Shown in pieces: positions 28,098-36,454 of a DNA stretch of 59,330 nt. The stretch comes from a virus: the IMG/VR virus record IMGVR_UViG_3300050821_008403, positions 1-59,330 of that record; one strand, written 5' to 3'. Below the pieces are notes generated by a model, which was not told where the DNA came from, searched no databases, and was given only the letters and a program-made list of their open reading frames with translations. Both the position numbers and the translations under genes were made by a program. The first letter of the stretch is position 1. Each line of letters opens with the position of its first letter.

Positions 28098-29261
28098 TCA
28101 TGGGCCTGTCCTCTTCAACCGTGCAATATTCTCGGCGGCGTCGATCGCCGCCTCGCGCGCCTCGCGCGCATACATCGCGTCGCGCTTCGCCTGCCCGTCA
28201 CGGGCCAAGCGCCGCTGCTCCGCCTGTTTCACATAAACGGCGACCATCTTCATCGTCGCATGGCCGAGCACCGCCCCAATCTGCCGATCGGAGGCCCCGG
28301 CCTCGGCCAGCTCCTTGCCGCACAGATGGCGCAAGCCGTGCGGCGAATAAAAGCGCGGCTGGCCCTTCGAATCCGTCGTCTGAAAACCCAGGGCGCGCGT
28401 GGCCACGATAATCTCGTTGGTGATCGAGGTTTCGCGCCACGGCTCACCGGCGCGCTTGGGTGACATGACGATGTAATCGCCGGTGCGCGGCCAGCTCGCC
28501 AGATAGTCGCGCAGCCGCGCCGGCATCGGCACCCAAATGCGGGCGCCGGTTTTTTCTTGCGCGACGAACATGTCGTCGCCCAAGATGTGCTCCCATTTCA
28601 TCTGGGCGAGGTCGGAGCGGCGCTGCCCGGTATAGCGGGCCAGATAGTAAAAGGTCACAAGATCGCGGTTCTCGAGCTGCTCGAATCGGCTGCACAGCTC
28701 ATCGGGCCAGACCGGCGCGGATTCGCCGGCGCCCTGATGCGCCTTGGCGAGGTGGCGGCCGGGATTGACGCCGTTGAGCTTCACGTCGCCGCGCAGGAAC
28801 TCGCGAGCGTAGTCCCAGACCTGGGCGAAGCGTTCGACCGTCATGTCGGCGACCGAAGGCTTGTCGGCGAATTCCGGCAGATCGCGAATCTCGCGCAGCA
28901 TGTCGGAATCGAACGAGGCCAGCAGGTCGTTGCCGAAGCGATCGGTCAGCCAGGCGAAGCGGCGATCATAAATCTCTTTGGTGCTCGCCGCCGCGTCGCG
29001 CCATTGCGGCGACCTGGCCCGGTATTGCGCGATCGCCCAGCCGAGCGAGCCGATCGGAAATCCGCCCAGGCTGCGCCCGCCGCCGGGCGCCGCCACGTGG
29101 TCGGCGACCAGCGCCTCATAGGCCTGCAAAAATTCGCGCGAACCCGGCCGGCCGGGCAGACGGATGCGAACCGCGCCCTGGCCCTGACCGTCCGATCCGT
29201 GACGGAAATAGTAATAATCGCGCTTGCCGCTGCGGATCTGGATCACATAGGGCAGTTTCAT
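28098..29261 (-). CDS. int: Tyrosine-type phage integrase
   Basis: From ATG 29261 the product is 387 residues. The catalytic Arg lies in RYTGQRRSDLAQMKW, the HxxR box is HGLRHLCG, the second His is in LGHATMKMV and the nucleophile Tyr is in AVYVKQAE. The N-terminal half has the arm-binding and core-binding domains. It would integrate or excise phage DNA at attachment sites, the candidates being the repeats immediately downstream. A TTG at 29270 overlapping the excisionase stop could add three residues. It is the last gene of the leftward operon that begins near 36.4 kb, so its expression would follow that early promoter. Confidence 0.9.
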   Translation of the reverse strand: MKLPYVIQIRSGKRDYYYFRHGSDGQGQGAVRIRLPGRPGSREFLQAYEALVADHVAAPGGGRSLGGFPIGSLGWAIAQYRARSPQWRDAAASTKEIYDRRFAWLTDRFGNDLLASFDSDMLREIRDLPEFADKPSVADMTVERFAQVWDYAREFLRGDVKLNGVNPGRHLAKAHQGAGESAPVWPDELCSRFEQLENRDLVTFYYLARYTGQRRSDLAQMKWEHILGDDMFVAQEKTGARIWVPMPARLRDYLASWPRTGDYIVMSPKRAGEPWRETSITNEIIVATRALGFQTTDSKGQPRFYSPHGLRHLCGKELAEAGASDRQIGAVLGHATMKMVAVYVKQAEQRRLARDGQAKRDAMYAREAREAAIDAAENIARLKRTGP

Positions 29262-29266
29262 TGCAC

Positions 29267-29560
29267 TCAATCTTTCGTTTGCGCCTCGCGCAGCGCCCTG
29301 AGGCGGCGCCGCACGTCCTCGCGACCGCGCTCGATGGGGTCGGCGCGCTTCGCCTTATAGTCCTCAAACGCCGCGTCGAGATCGTGCCGATCCCAGCGCG
29401 GCAATTTATCCTCGAACCGGACCGGCTTCGGCATCCGCCCTTCCTCCACCATCTCCAGAAACTTGCTCGGGCCGAGCCCGAGATAGGCCGCCGCCCGTTC
29501 TGCATCCATGCCGCGCGGCGGGTAGCTGAGATGGTCTTGCAGCCTGTCAGTGCTCCGCAT
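29267..29560 (-). CDS. Excisionase / AlpA-type DNA-binding protein
   Basis: A 97-residue protein with a MerR-like winged helix: MDAERAAAYLGLGPSKF is the helix-turn-helix and 'EEGRMPKPVRFEDKLPRWDRHDL' the wing, as in excisionases of the AlpA/HTH_17 type. It lies immediately ahead of the integrase. CGGAGG precedes ATG 29560. The ribosome site and first ten codons are copied at 12266-12326. It probably bends att DNA to favour excision and may also repress. Confidence 0.75.
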   Translation of the reverse strand: MRSTDRLQDHLSYPPRGMDAERAAAYLGLGPSKFLEMVEEGRMPKPVRFEDKLPRWDRHDLDAAFEDYKAKRADPIERGREDVRRRLRALREAQTKD

Positions 29561-29647
29561 GTCCGCCTCCGTAGGCTGGGCATCGCGCCCCCGGACATGC
29601 TGTCCGCAAGATAGGCCGCGCTTGGCACTTTTGCAAGACCCGCGCCT

Positions 29648-29914
29648 TCACAATAGCCGCTCCTGTTCTTCCTCAAGCCGCAGGCGCCGGGCGATCTCGC
29701 GCATCTTGGCGATCTTGAGCTCCGCGTCCTGTGGCTTCATCTTCCCGGCCGCGACGCGGTTGGCGTAGACCGTCTCGCGCATCGTCACTTCGCGCTCCGC
29801 CTCGCGCGCCAGCTCGGCTGCGGTGAAGCAATGCGCCTCCGTGCTAGCGAATTTCGCGCGCCATGCCGCCGTCGATAGGCCCGGCGCATCGTCCCGATCA
29901 CGGCCCATCACCAT
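29648..29914 (-). CDS. Small phage early protein, unknown function
   Basis: An 88-residue helical protein (CFTAAELAREAEREVTMRET, then DAELKIAKMREIARRLRLEEE) with predicted coiled-coil character in its C-terminal half. It overlaps the upstream gene by seven bases. No known motif; the helical pattern suggests a protein-interaction role. Confidence 0.5.
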   Translation of the reverse strand: MVMGRDRDDAPGLSTAAWRAKFASTEAHCFTAAELAREAEREVTMRETVYANRVAAGKMKPQDAELKIAKMREIARRLRLEEEQERLL

Positions 29915-30168
29915 CCGTCCCGAGGGTCGCCGCTGTCCTCGGCCTCTTCCTCTAGCCAGAAGTCATAGCTTTTGATGAACTCGTCGATCGGCATGACGAT
30001 CAACTCGACCGCGTTGTATTCCTTGCCGGCATCGTAATTGGCCCAATAGACCTTGCCGTTTTCGATGACGTTGGCGCTGGGATAGCCGCCGCACATGTCC
30101 AGGCGGCTTTGATCGGCGCGCTCGATGATCCGCTCCACCAGCTCTCGCTGCGATGACTTTCGTTTCAT
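29908..30168 (-). CDS. Small phage early protein, unknown function
   Basis: An 86-residue acidic protein beginning with a basic helix (MKRKSSQRELVERIIERAD), then strands with 'NGKVYWANYDAGKEYNAVELIVMPIDEFI' in two parts, and an acidic Trp-ending tail. It overlaps the downstream gene. No family is recognised. Confidence 0.5.
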   Translation of the reverse strand: MKRKSSQRELVERIIERADQSRLDMCGGYPSANVIENGKVYWANYDAGKEYNAVELIVMPIDEFIKSYDFWLEEEAEDSGDPRDGW

Positions 30169-30188
30169 GCTTCGTCTCTTTCTCCGGC

Positions 30189-30659
30189 TCAGCCGCGGGG
30201 CAGCGGCGGCGGCGGCCGTTGGAGTGCGGCCTCCAAGAGCTCGGCCGACCCCTCAAAGCCATCGGCGACGTGATGACGGTTACTGATTTGCCGTTGGGTA
30301 GCGTCGCGATCCCAATCGGCGAAGCTATAACCGGCGGTTTGATTGCCGTTGCCGCCCTCCAATGCTTTGGCCACGTCTCTGATCACCTTTAATGGATCGA
30401 ACTGCCGCTTGGTCTTCTCGCGCAGTTTCGCTCGACCATGCGCGGTAAGCTTGCAGCCGAGGCGCTCTTCTAGCCACAGTCTGATGACCGGCCATTGAAC
30501 ATCTGCGCGGCTCAGGCGCTTGCCGGCACGGATCAAGGCCTCCTCCATGATGAAATAGCGATCGCGCTCGAGTAGCGTCACGCAGACGGCAAGTAGGTCA
30601 TCATGCAAATTCTTCAGATACTCAGTATTTTGCTTAGTCAGGCCCCGTAGTTGCTCCAT
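30189..30659 (-). CDS. Phage early protein with winged-helix-like core
   Basis: A 156-residue protein. The N-terminus is a helix pair (KQNTEYLKNLHDDLLAVCVT, ERDRYFIMEEALIRAGKR). The middle, RADVQWPVIRLWLEERLGCK followed by LTAHGRAKLREKTKR, looks like a small winged-helix or helix-turn-helix. The Pro-rich end is likely disordered. Function unknown. It starts three bases from the ParB-like stop, so it is coupled to that gene. Confidence 0.5.
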   Translation of the reverse strand: MEQLRGLTKQNTEYLKNLHDDLLAVCVTLLERDRYFIMEEALIRAGKRLSRADVQWPVIRLWLEERLGCKLTAHGRAKLREKTKRQFDPLKVIRDVAKALEGGNGNQTAGYSFADWDRDATQRQISNRHHVADGFEGSAELLEAALQRPPPPLPRG

Positions 30660-30662
30660 GGA

Positions 30663-31694
30663 TTACGCTCCTTTATTTTCGAGCGCCCGCAACTGCACGA
30701 CTTTCTCGCGGCTGGGCGTCAGGCGGCGGCGCCAGCCATTGGCACGCTCGCCGAGATTGACCAGCTCGACATCAAGCCGGCGCAGGGCCTCCCAATCTTC
30801 AAGCATGGAAATTTGCGACAACACCGCTTCGATGCGGGCCAGCTTCTCGGCATCGGCGTCGGTATTGAGGCTTCGCTTGAGATTGTCGGCGACCGCATTG
30901 GCGAACACGGCGAACAGCGGCGACGGCCGGTCTTTGGCGCGGCGGGCGGCTTTGAAATCGACGGTGCTGCGGATGTCACGATATGGGATGGTGCCCTCGC
31001 GCACCTGCTTGGCCGTATCGGCGGCGGCGCGCCCATACTGCCGCTTGGCGGTTTCGATCTCCCGCCGCGGGCGAGCACTCGCGGCGCCGACTTTGTCAAT
31101 TTGTTCGATGCGCGCCAAAGCGCGCTCAGTGATCTCCCGCGCCGAGCGAACAGTTTGCTCGGCAAAATCCTCTCTCGCCATATAGCCGCCCTGGATGAGG
31201 GTATAGGCGGAATGACAGGCCGCTGCGGTGTTGTTGAGGATTGGGGTCTGACCGTCCTGAACGCGTGTCCATCCTAAAAGCGAGGCAATCGCAACAGATT
31301 GATGCCGTTTCTCCTTCGTGGAGGAGACTAAACCGCTCTTGATCGCCGCCTCCCAGCTTTCCAGCTGAATGAGGAAGGAGGCGTTGTAATCCTCAAGGTT
31401 CTCGCGCCCCATGTACTGAAGCATTTGCTTATCGGTTAGCTTTTCGATGATCAGCGGCAGCGTCTTGAATTTGAGGCGGCGGGCCGCCTCGACGCGGTGA
31501 TGACCGAAGGCGAGTTCGTATTGCCACAAACGCTGCTCACCGATGCGTCGGGCAATGATGCTCGGCCACAAGCCCACATCGCTGATAGAGCGCTGAAGCG
31601 CCTTGAGCTTGCTGTCGATATAGGGGAAGGCATGCAGGCGGCGGTACGGGTTGATGGCGATACGATCGATGTCGACGCTGATAATTTCAGCCAT
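30663..31694 (-). CDS. ParB-domain phage protein
   Basis: A 343-residue protein with a ParB N-terminal domain: IDRIAINPYRRLHAF at 9-23, SISDVGLWPSIIARR, then FGHHRVEAARRL at 63-74 (the GxxR nucleotide motif with His-His-Arg) and MGRENLEDYNASFL near 95. The remainder is helical and unlike chromosomal ParB; a partner ParA gene is absent. Such proteins in phages may regulate early genes or nick DNA. It is one of three ParB-fold proteins here and starts eight bases inside the upstream gene. Confidence 0.7.
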   Translation of the reverse strand: MAEIISVDIDRIAINPYRRLHAFPYIDSKLKALQRSISDVGLWPSIIARRIGEQRLWQYELAFGHHRVEAARRLKFKTLPLIIEKLTDKQMLQYMGRENLEDYNASFLIQLESWEAAIKSGLVSSTKEKRHQSVAIASLLGWTRVQDGQTPILNNTAAACHSAYTLIQGGYMAREDFAEQTVRSAREITERALARIEQIDKVGAASARPRREIETAKRQYGRAAADTAKQVREGTIPYRDIRSTVDFKAARRAKDRPSPLFAVFANAVADNLKRSLNTDADAEKLARIEAVLSQISMLEDWEALRRLDVELVNLGERANGWRRRLTPSREKVVQLRALENKGA

Positions 31695-31977
31695 GTGAAT
31701 CTCCTTCCTTTTCGTGATCGCGATTCATGATCTCGACGAGCTGACGCACGGCCTTGATGTGAAGCGACAGGATTTCCTCGCGCAGGGCCGCCGTCTGTTC
31801 GCGATCGCCGAGTATCTGATGCCCGGAAATGAAGGTCGCCAACAGGCAGGCTAGAGCGCCGCCTTGAACGCCCGCCTGACGCCCGGCGAGCAAAGGCCGA
31901 ATGGCCTGCTCCACGGCCTCGGCCTCGATGGTCATGACCATCACCGGATCGGCCTGCATGGCGGGGCTAACGGTCAT
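31687..31977 (-). CDS. Small phage early protein, unknown function
   Basis: A 96-residue helical protein (IEAEAVEQAIRPLLAGRQA and 'REQTAALREEILSLHIKAVRQLVEI') overlapping genes on both sides by four to eight bases. It lies between the probable recombination gene and the ParB-like gene. No motif recognised; translation coupling supports it as real. Confidence 0.5.
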   Translation of the reverse strand: MTVSPAMQADPVMVMTIEAEAVEQAIRPLLAGRQAGVQGGALACLLATFISGHQILGDREQTAALREEILSLHIKAVRQLVEIMNRDHEKEGDSHG

Positions 31978-33026
31978 ACGAGTTTGTCCGGCTTATCCGG
32001 CTTGGCCCGCTTGGCCGCAGAGGAAGTGACCGAGGCTCCCTCCGCGGCCGTCGCTCCCGGCGCTCCCTCGCCCGGCTCGGCCGCGGGCGTGGGGCCTGAC
32101 GACTGAGCTGGCGCGCCGGAATCACTGGTCGGCGCCTGCGTTGCGCCGGAACCGGAATCGCTGGTCGCTGAATCGGTGGTGGCGAAGTCGTCGAGCTTGC
32201 TGCCTGTCTCGGCCGCCGGCGCGGCGAGCGGCGGGAAGGTTTCGTCGATCGTGGCCATGCCGTCAGAGACGGCCTTCATCATGGCGATCACGGCGCTGAC
32301 ATCGGGCGCCAGCCAATCGGCGGCTGCGCGTCCGATCACCGCTTCGGCGCGGGCGATGTCGACCCGTGCCGACAACTTTTTGATGGTCGCCTCGCGCCAT
32401 TTCGGCAAGTCGCGGCCGACCTTATCGACCAGCGCGCCCTTCGCCTCTTCGAGCGCGAAATCGGCATAGGTTTGCAGCGCGTTGACCGTGACATTGCGGA
32501 TCGCCTTGGAGACGCCGATTTGTAGGGCGATGTCACGCGCCCGGTCCTTGTCCTCCGCCGTTGCCCTCTCGCCGAAGGTCCGCTGACCCTTGCGCTGCTG
32601 GAACGGCCGCGTCAGCGAATAGCCGGTTTCGTAATCGGTGAAGCGCGCATAGATGAGCCAATAATCACCAATGTCGATGATTCGCCCCGTCTCGACTTCG
32701 TCATTGCCGTAAAGCCGCGCCAGGTCATTGGCGAGCTTGATGCTGGCGCCTTCGATCCAGGTCGTCTTGCCGCTCTTTCTCTCTTTGACTGGCCAGCGGT
32801 AATACCAATCTTCGCCGGCGGCCGCGGCCAGCACTTTCAGCTGTTGCAGCACCCGCGGCACATCGCGCGTCACGGCGAGCTTCTGCGCCCCGACCACCCG
32901 CAAGCCGGCGCCGCCGCCGCTCATCAGATCTCCGGCCGGTACGGTCGCGGGCAGCGGCGCATTGGTTCCCGCCTGGGCGAAATCGTCCAGGGCGCTCCGG
33001 CGTTCGTCACGCTCCGTATTAGCCAT
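31974..33026 (-). CDS. Probable phage single-strand annealing / recombination partner protein
   Basis: A 350-residue protein adjoining and overlapping the YqaJ exonuclease gene, the usual place for a RecT/Sak-type annealing partner. Residues about 45-230 are a folded domain with WIEGASIKLANDLARLYGN, then 'YWLIYARFTDYETGYS', 'RARDIALQIGVSKAIRN' and TVNALQTYADFALEEAK. The last 90 residues are low-complexity Ser/Thr/Ala/Pro, followed by a Lys-rich end. I cannot assign a named annealase family from the sequence. The role is inferred from context and the conserved core. It could also be a single-strand-binding accessory. Confidence 0.5.
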   Translation of the reverse strand: MANTERDERRSALDDFAQAGTNAPLPATVPAGDLMSGGGAGLRVVGAQKLAVTRDVPRVLQQLKVLAAAAGEDWYYRWPVKERKSGKTTWIEGASIKLANDLARLYGNDEVETGRIIDIGDYWLIYARFTDYETGYSLTRPFQQRKGQRTFGERATAEDKDRARDIALQIGVSKAIRNVTVNALQTYADFALEEAKGALVDKVGRDLPKWREATIKKLSARVDIARAEAVIGRAAADWLAPDVSAVIAMMKAVSDGMATIDETFPPLAAPAAETGSKLDDFATTDSATSDSGSGATQAPTSDSGAPAQSSGPTPAAEPGEGAPGATAAEGASVTSSAAKRAKPDKPDKLV

Positions 33027-33978
33027 GTCTCATCTCCTTGACGCGCAGCACGCGCGGGTCCGACGCGTTGACGGTGTAGGCTTCGCGATGCTCGTTCTTC
33101 CAGGAAATCCGCCAGCCGGGCGCCAGCGCTAATTCGTGCGGGCCGAGCTTTGCCTTGACGGCTGTCTCGATGACCTCGACGCGCTTTTTCGCATCCTTCA
33201 TTACGCCGTTGAGGCCCGCCCGCGCGGTCAGCAAGCGGTCAATCTCGTTGTCACCCGAGAGGTCGAGCGGCTGTTGTTCCTTGATCAGCGCTTTCGGATG
33301 AATCGCCCTGATCGTCTCGGCGTCCTGCTCCGGATCGAGCACCGGCATTAGGCCGGCGTCAAAATCGCACCAGAAGCGATCGACGGCCGCGCGCATCCGG
33401 GCCTCGGAGGCTTCGTGCCGCTCGACATCGAAGATCAACGGCTGCCACTCATAGCGGTGCATGACGAGCACCGCGATCGCGCCCCACGAAGCCGCGGCGA
33501 GCATCATCTCGGCGAGCGTCTGCAGCTGAAAGCCGAGTGGCGCGCCGCTGGTCCATTCACGCTCAAAGACACTCTCGGCAATGGTCTTGCACTGAACCAC
33601 GCCGACGCCGGCGCGCTCGGGATCGACGGCCACCGCATCAGGCGTGGCACCGAGGCGGATCGCCGGATCGCGCAGATAGACGGCGGCGCGGCGGACCTGC
33701 CATTCCGGGCGTTCATCGTGCAGCATTTCGATGACTGCGGCCTCGCCCCAGCGGCCGCGGCGCAGCACGGCGTTGTCGGCCTGAGCTTGGGTGAGGCCCT
33801 GCTTGTCAGCCCACAGGCTCAACCGGGTGCGGCCGTAAGGGTGCAGGGTGGCGCGGCCATCGGGGTGCTTGAACAGGGCGGCGACCTCGGATGCGGTGAC
33901 GTCGTGCTGGCGCCACTCGAGCCATTGGGCGCGGTCCGTGATTGGGCGCCGCTCGATCGTGTCGCCGCGATCATTCAT
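33019..33978 (-). CDS. YqaJ-like viral recombinase / exonuclease
   Basis: A 319-residue YqaJ-family nuclease with a RecB-like PD-(D/E)XK core. The segments are TASEVAALFKHPDGR near residue 30, 'GRWGEAAVIEMLHDE' near 90 (the first catalytic Glu), LGATPDAVAVD near 128 (the Asp) and VVQCKTI near 147 (the QxK pair). Such enzymes resect dsDNA ends for annealing-based recombination. It is coupled to a probable annealing partner by an eight-base overlap. All core motifs are present, so activity is expected. Confidence 0.85.
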   Translation of the reverse strand: MNDRGDTIERRPITDRAQWLEWRQHDVTASEVAALFKHPDGRATLHPYGRTRLSLWADKQGLTQAQADNAVLRRGRWGEAAVIEMLHDERPEWQVRRAAVYLRDPAIRLGATPDAVAVDPERAGVGVVQCKTIAESVFEREWTSGAPLGFQLQTLAEMMLAAASWGAIAVLVMHRYEWQPLIFDVERHEASEARMRAAVDRFWCDFDAGLMPVLDPEQDAETIRAIHPKALIKEQQPLDLSGDNEIDRLLTARAGLNGVMKDAKKRVEVIETAVKAKLGPHELALAPGWRISWKNEHREAYTVNASDPRVLRVKEMRHG

Positions 33979-34307
33979 AACCGCGCCCCCGCCGGCATGA
34001 CCTCGCCAGTTTCAGGGTCCACCGTATGCGGGCCGGTGACGGGCGCCTCCGCCTTCGGCTCATTCGGCGACCGGCGGCGCTTGAGCTGACCGGACGCCTG
34101 ACGCGCCTTTCTCAGCTCGTAGCCGAACGCTTCGATGGCGTCGGCGAGCTCCGCGTCATCGCGCGTGCGGGCCGCTTCGATTTGCGCCTCCGTGAGGCCG
34201 ATCAGAGCGGAACCACAGGTCTTGCGTTCATGCGACCGGCACGCCGCCTCGGTGGCGAATTCGCGACCGTCACGGGCAACGTAAAGGGTGCGCTCAACGG
34301 TCTTCAT
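33975..34307 (-). CDS. Phage early protein, unknown function
   Basis: A 110-residue basic protein. The start VERTLYVARDGREFATEAA is followed by a single CRSHERKTC pattern resembling a loose zinc-binding loop, then a helical region and a disordered Pro-rich tail (TGEVMPAGARL). Overlaps with both neighbours by four bases are typical of this operon. No family recognised. Confidence 0.5.
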   Translation of the reverse strand: MKTVERTLYVARDGREFATEAACRSHERKTCGSALIGLTEAQIEAARTRDDAELADAIEAFGYELRKARQASGQLKRRRSPNEPKAEAPVTGPHTVDPETGEVMPAGARL

Positions 34308-34504
34308 CGAACCGCCTCTTTCAAATCGGCGCTGAGTTGCTCGATGGTCTGGCGCAAATCGACTTGCGCCTCGACGGCCCGCTCGCTGGCGTCATCGAGG
34401 GTGCGGCATAGCTCGAGGATGGCCTCGCAAATGGTCGCGTCGCTGTCGTTGACGCCCTGCATGACTTCGCGACGGTCGGCCAGACGTTGAGACGGCGTTC
34501 GCAT
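34304..34504 (-). CDS. Small helical phage protein
   Basis: A 66-residue product, nearly all helix (DATICEAILELCRTLDDASE, then AVEAQVDLRQTIEQLSADLK), with a heptad-like pattern suggesting a short coiled coil. It overlaps the downstream gene by four bases. Function unknown. Confidence 0.5.
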   Translation of the reverse strand: MRTPSQRLADRREVMQGVNDSDATICEAILELCRTLDDASERAVEAQVDLRQTIEQLSADLKEAVR

Positions 34505-34628
34505 GCGTTTCCCTCCATTGCAGCAGTAGATTCAACCGGGCGCGGCGCATAAGCCCACCGAGCCAGATGGCCAACGGCACGGCCGCGGCGAAATAGGCGA
34601 TCAGGACGATCAGCAGGTCAGGGCGGCC
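34505..34628 (-). other. Hydrophobic reading frame without a standard start
   Basis: On the minus strand this gap reads DLLIVLIAYFAAAVPLAIWL then GGLMRRARL, a convincing single membrane helix ended by Arg, in a frame that runs on over the next gene to 34392. The only in-frame starts are CTG codons or a GTG (34580) inside the helix. It may be a small membrane peptide with a rare start, or a remnant. Confidence 0.3.
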
Positions 34629-35291
34629 TCACAATCTCCATCTCCATTGCGCGTCGAAGCCACCGAAGCGCATCCATTCGCCGGGCCATCCAGCCGGGCT
34701 CGGCCGCCACACGCCGCAGGCGTCCGGAGCGGCGGGCGGCAAGGGCGGCACGCGGATCAGCGCGGCGCGCACGGCGCGATGACGCCGGACAAAGCCACGC
34801 GCCAGGGCAGAATGAACGGGGACGCAGCGGTGCAGGCTGACGCGCAGGATCTGGCCCTTGCTGCAAGCCTGAGCCTCGGTGGGCATCAGGGCCCACAGCG
34901 CCATGAGGCCGACGATCAAGCAAAACCACACGCGCCGGGCGAACAGTACGGCCGTGCCGTAGATCATCGGCATGGCTTCGGGGTCGGGATATTCAGCGGG
35001 CGCGTGCACCAGCACGTTGTTGCGATAGATCACCGTGGCCCGATCGTTGCGCGGCAGGCCCTTGGGGCCGCCCAGCTCGTCAACGAACATGTCGAGATAG
35101 CGATCCGGCTCGCCTTCAGCGAAGTACGTGAACACCCGCACGTGCTCCGGGTCACCGCCGTCAAGCAATGGCCTGATCAGCTCGTTGAGACTGCGCCAGG
35201 TGGGTGGATTACCGTCGAGCACGACGGGTTGCACGCTCGGCGGGTCATCGATCCGGAAGATCCGCAGCTGCGTCTCGAAGCGGGTGCTCAT
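34629..35291 (-). CDS. DUF3846-like phage protein fused to a signal/membrane tail
   Basis: This 220-residue protein has two unlike halves. Residues about 40-123 show the DUF3846 pattern: FVDELGGPKGLPRNDRAT, IYRNNVL, and MIYGTAVLFARRVWF, where family members normally end. The frame then continues into a membrane segment or signal (CLIVGLMALWALMPTEAQA, residues 124-142) and a Cys-containing tail (CSKGQ then HRCV) with Arg/Pro repeats. This looks like a fusion of two genes that are usually separate, through loss of a stop; an internal start is also possible. It overlaps the downstream neighbour by four bases. Confidence 0.55.
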   Translation of the reverse strand: MSTRFETQLRIFRIDDPPSVQPVVLDGNPPTWRSLNELIRPLLDGGDPEHVRVFTYFAEGEPDRYLDMFVDELGGPKGLPRNDRATVIYRNNVLVHAPAEYPDPEAMPMIYGTAVLFARRVWFCLIVGLMALWALMPTEAQACSKGQILRVSLHRCVPVHSALARGFVRRHRAVRAALIRVPPLPPAAPDACGVWRPSPAGWPGEWMRFGGFDAQWRWRL

Positions 35292-35947
35292 GCCTCGGCC
35301 CTCGGATAGAGCTTCAGCAGCTTGCGGGCCATCAGAATGCGGCCATGCAGTTCGGTGCGCGCGCCCTCCGGGTCGGGGTCGGCGTCGGCCAGGGCGCGCA
35401 GCGCCGGCAGGCCGCTCATGATGGATTCCTCGAGCTCCTGCGGCGTCGCCGGGCGGCCCTCGGCGAAAGCCTCAACACGCACCGGCTCGCCCAGGCTGAA
35501 GAGATAGCCGTTGCCGACCGGGACGCGCGTATATGAGCGGCAAACCCACAGCAGCACGACGCCGGGATTGCGCTCGAGCATGATGCCGGGCGGATCGCGC
35601 TTATCTTCGAGCGGCGCGCGGCGCATGCGCGGGCGCGTCAGGAAGGGACAGGCCTGTGTCGCGAAGCTGGCGCATTCGACATGCGAGGCCGGCTCGGACG
35701 TGGCGCGATTGATGGCGCACATCGGGCCGATGCAGAAGGCGAGGTTGCGGAACAGCTTGGTGCCGCAAATCCAGCACAGGCGGCCGACGAAGGCCTGACG
35801 TACACGCATCGGGTCGGCGACCTGAAAATTCCACTCACCGTTGATCTTCGGTGTGAACCACGGCACCGGGAAGCCGCGCGGGTCGATCGGCAGGCGCTTC
35901 ATCTGTGCCGGCAGCGGTGGCAGGCCTGAGCGCAAGGCGAGGGTCAC
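35288..35947 (-). CDS. Cys-rich phage early protein, unknown function
   Basis: A 219-residue protein that opens with LRSGLPPLPAQMKRLPIDPR, GFPVPWF, the start of a widespread phage family of unknown function. Cys pairs (CWICG near residue 58, CIGPMC at 72-77, then C92 and C100) suggest a zinc-stabilised domain. A helical end follows. It overlaps both neighbours by four bases and belongs to the leftward early operon. Confidence 0.6.
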   Translation of the reverse strand: MTLALRSGLPPLPAQMKRLPIDPRGFPVPWFTPKINGEWNFQVADPMRVRQAFVGRLCWICGTKLFRNLAFCIGPMCAINRATSEPASHVECASFATQACPFLTRPRMRRAPLEDKRDPPGIMLERNPGVVLLWVCRSYTRVPVGNGYLFSLGEPVRVEAFAEGRPATPQELEESIMSGLPALRALADADPDPEGARTELHGRILMARKLLKLYPRAEA

Positions 35948-36390
35948 GGGCTGCCCTCCTGCGTGCGTGTATCAGAAACCGGCAGGCCGAGGGCCGCTTC
36001 GAGCGCGCTGACCATTTCGTCATGATCACAAACGGGGACATAGGCCATCGCGGCGACGACCATCTCGTCGGTTAGATCGACAGTCGGCTGCCGGTGCCTT
36101 TCTTTGGGAAGGCGGGACACCGGCAGCCTACGGACGGGTGCTGGGGGGCGTGCCCCGTCCGATCTCTGGGATAGCCCGCGCACGACGCAGTCGGGGTCGG
36201 CGCGTAGGCTGTGCGCCAGGCGCGCCCGGCGGGCATCATCGCCGGCCGCGTTGCGGCGATGCTTGTTGATGATGTCGAGAATCTGATCGAGCAAGTCCAT
36301 CCTGATCTGCCCGATGAAGTCGCCGTCGGGCACGCTGCCGCCGAGTGAATTGATCTCGTCGTAGAGGCGATCGAGCGGAGAGATGGGCAT
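35944..36390 (-). CDS. First gene of the leftward early operon, unknown function
   Basis: A 148-residue protein with helical ends (ISPLDRLYDEINSLGGSV, then VDLTDEMVVAAMAYVPV and 'DEMVSALEAALGLP') and a basic middle with PPAPVRRLPVSRLPKERHR. ACGGAG lies upstream of ATG 36390. It is about 30 bases from the predicted start point of the leftward promoter, so it would be the first early protein made. No family is recognised. Confidence 0.5.
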   Translation of the reverse strand: MPISPLDRLYDEINSLGGSVPDGDFIGQIRMDLLDQILDIINKHRRNAAGDDARRARLAHSLRADPDCVVRGLSQRSDGARPPAPVRRLPVSRLPKERHRQPTVDLTDEMVVAAMAYVPVCDHDEMVSALEAALGLPVSDTRTQEGSP

Positions 36391-36425
36391 GATCTGCGGC
36401 TCCGTTGCGGGTGCCGGGATACGCC

Positions 36426-36454
36426 AACCTAGTTCAGGCGATTTGAAACTGCAA
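36426..36454 (-). promoter_or_regulatory. Leftward early promoter (PL-like)
   Basis: Read on the minus strand, TTGCAG (36449-36454) and TAGGTT (36426-36431) are separated by exactly 17 bases, giving a plausible -35/-10 pair. Transcription would start near 36419, about 30 bases ahead of ATG 36390. The spacer is occupied by an operator-like palindrome, so repressor binding would block polymerase. Confidence 0.45.
36432..36449. promoter_or_regulatory. Operator-like palindrome OL (third copy)
   Basis: GTTCAG-GCGATT-TGAAAC has half-sites matching the two sites between the repressor and Cro-like genes (GTTTCAG and CTGAAAC). It fills the spacer of the leftward promoter. Confidence 0.45.
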
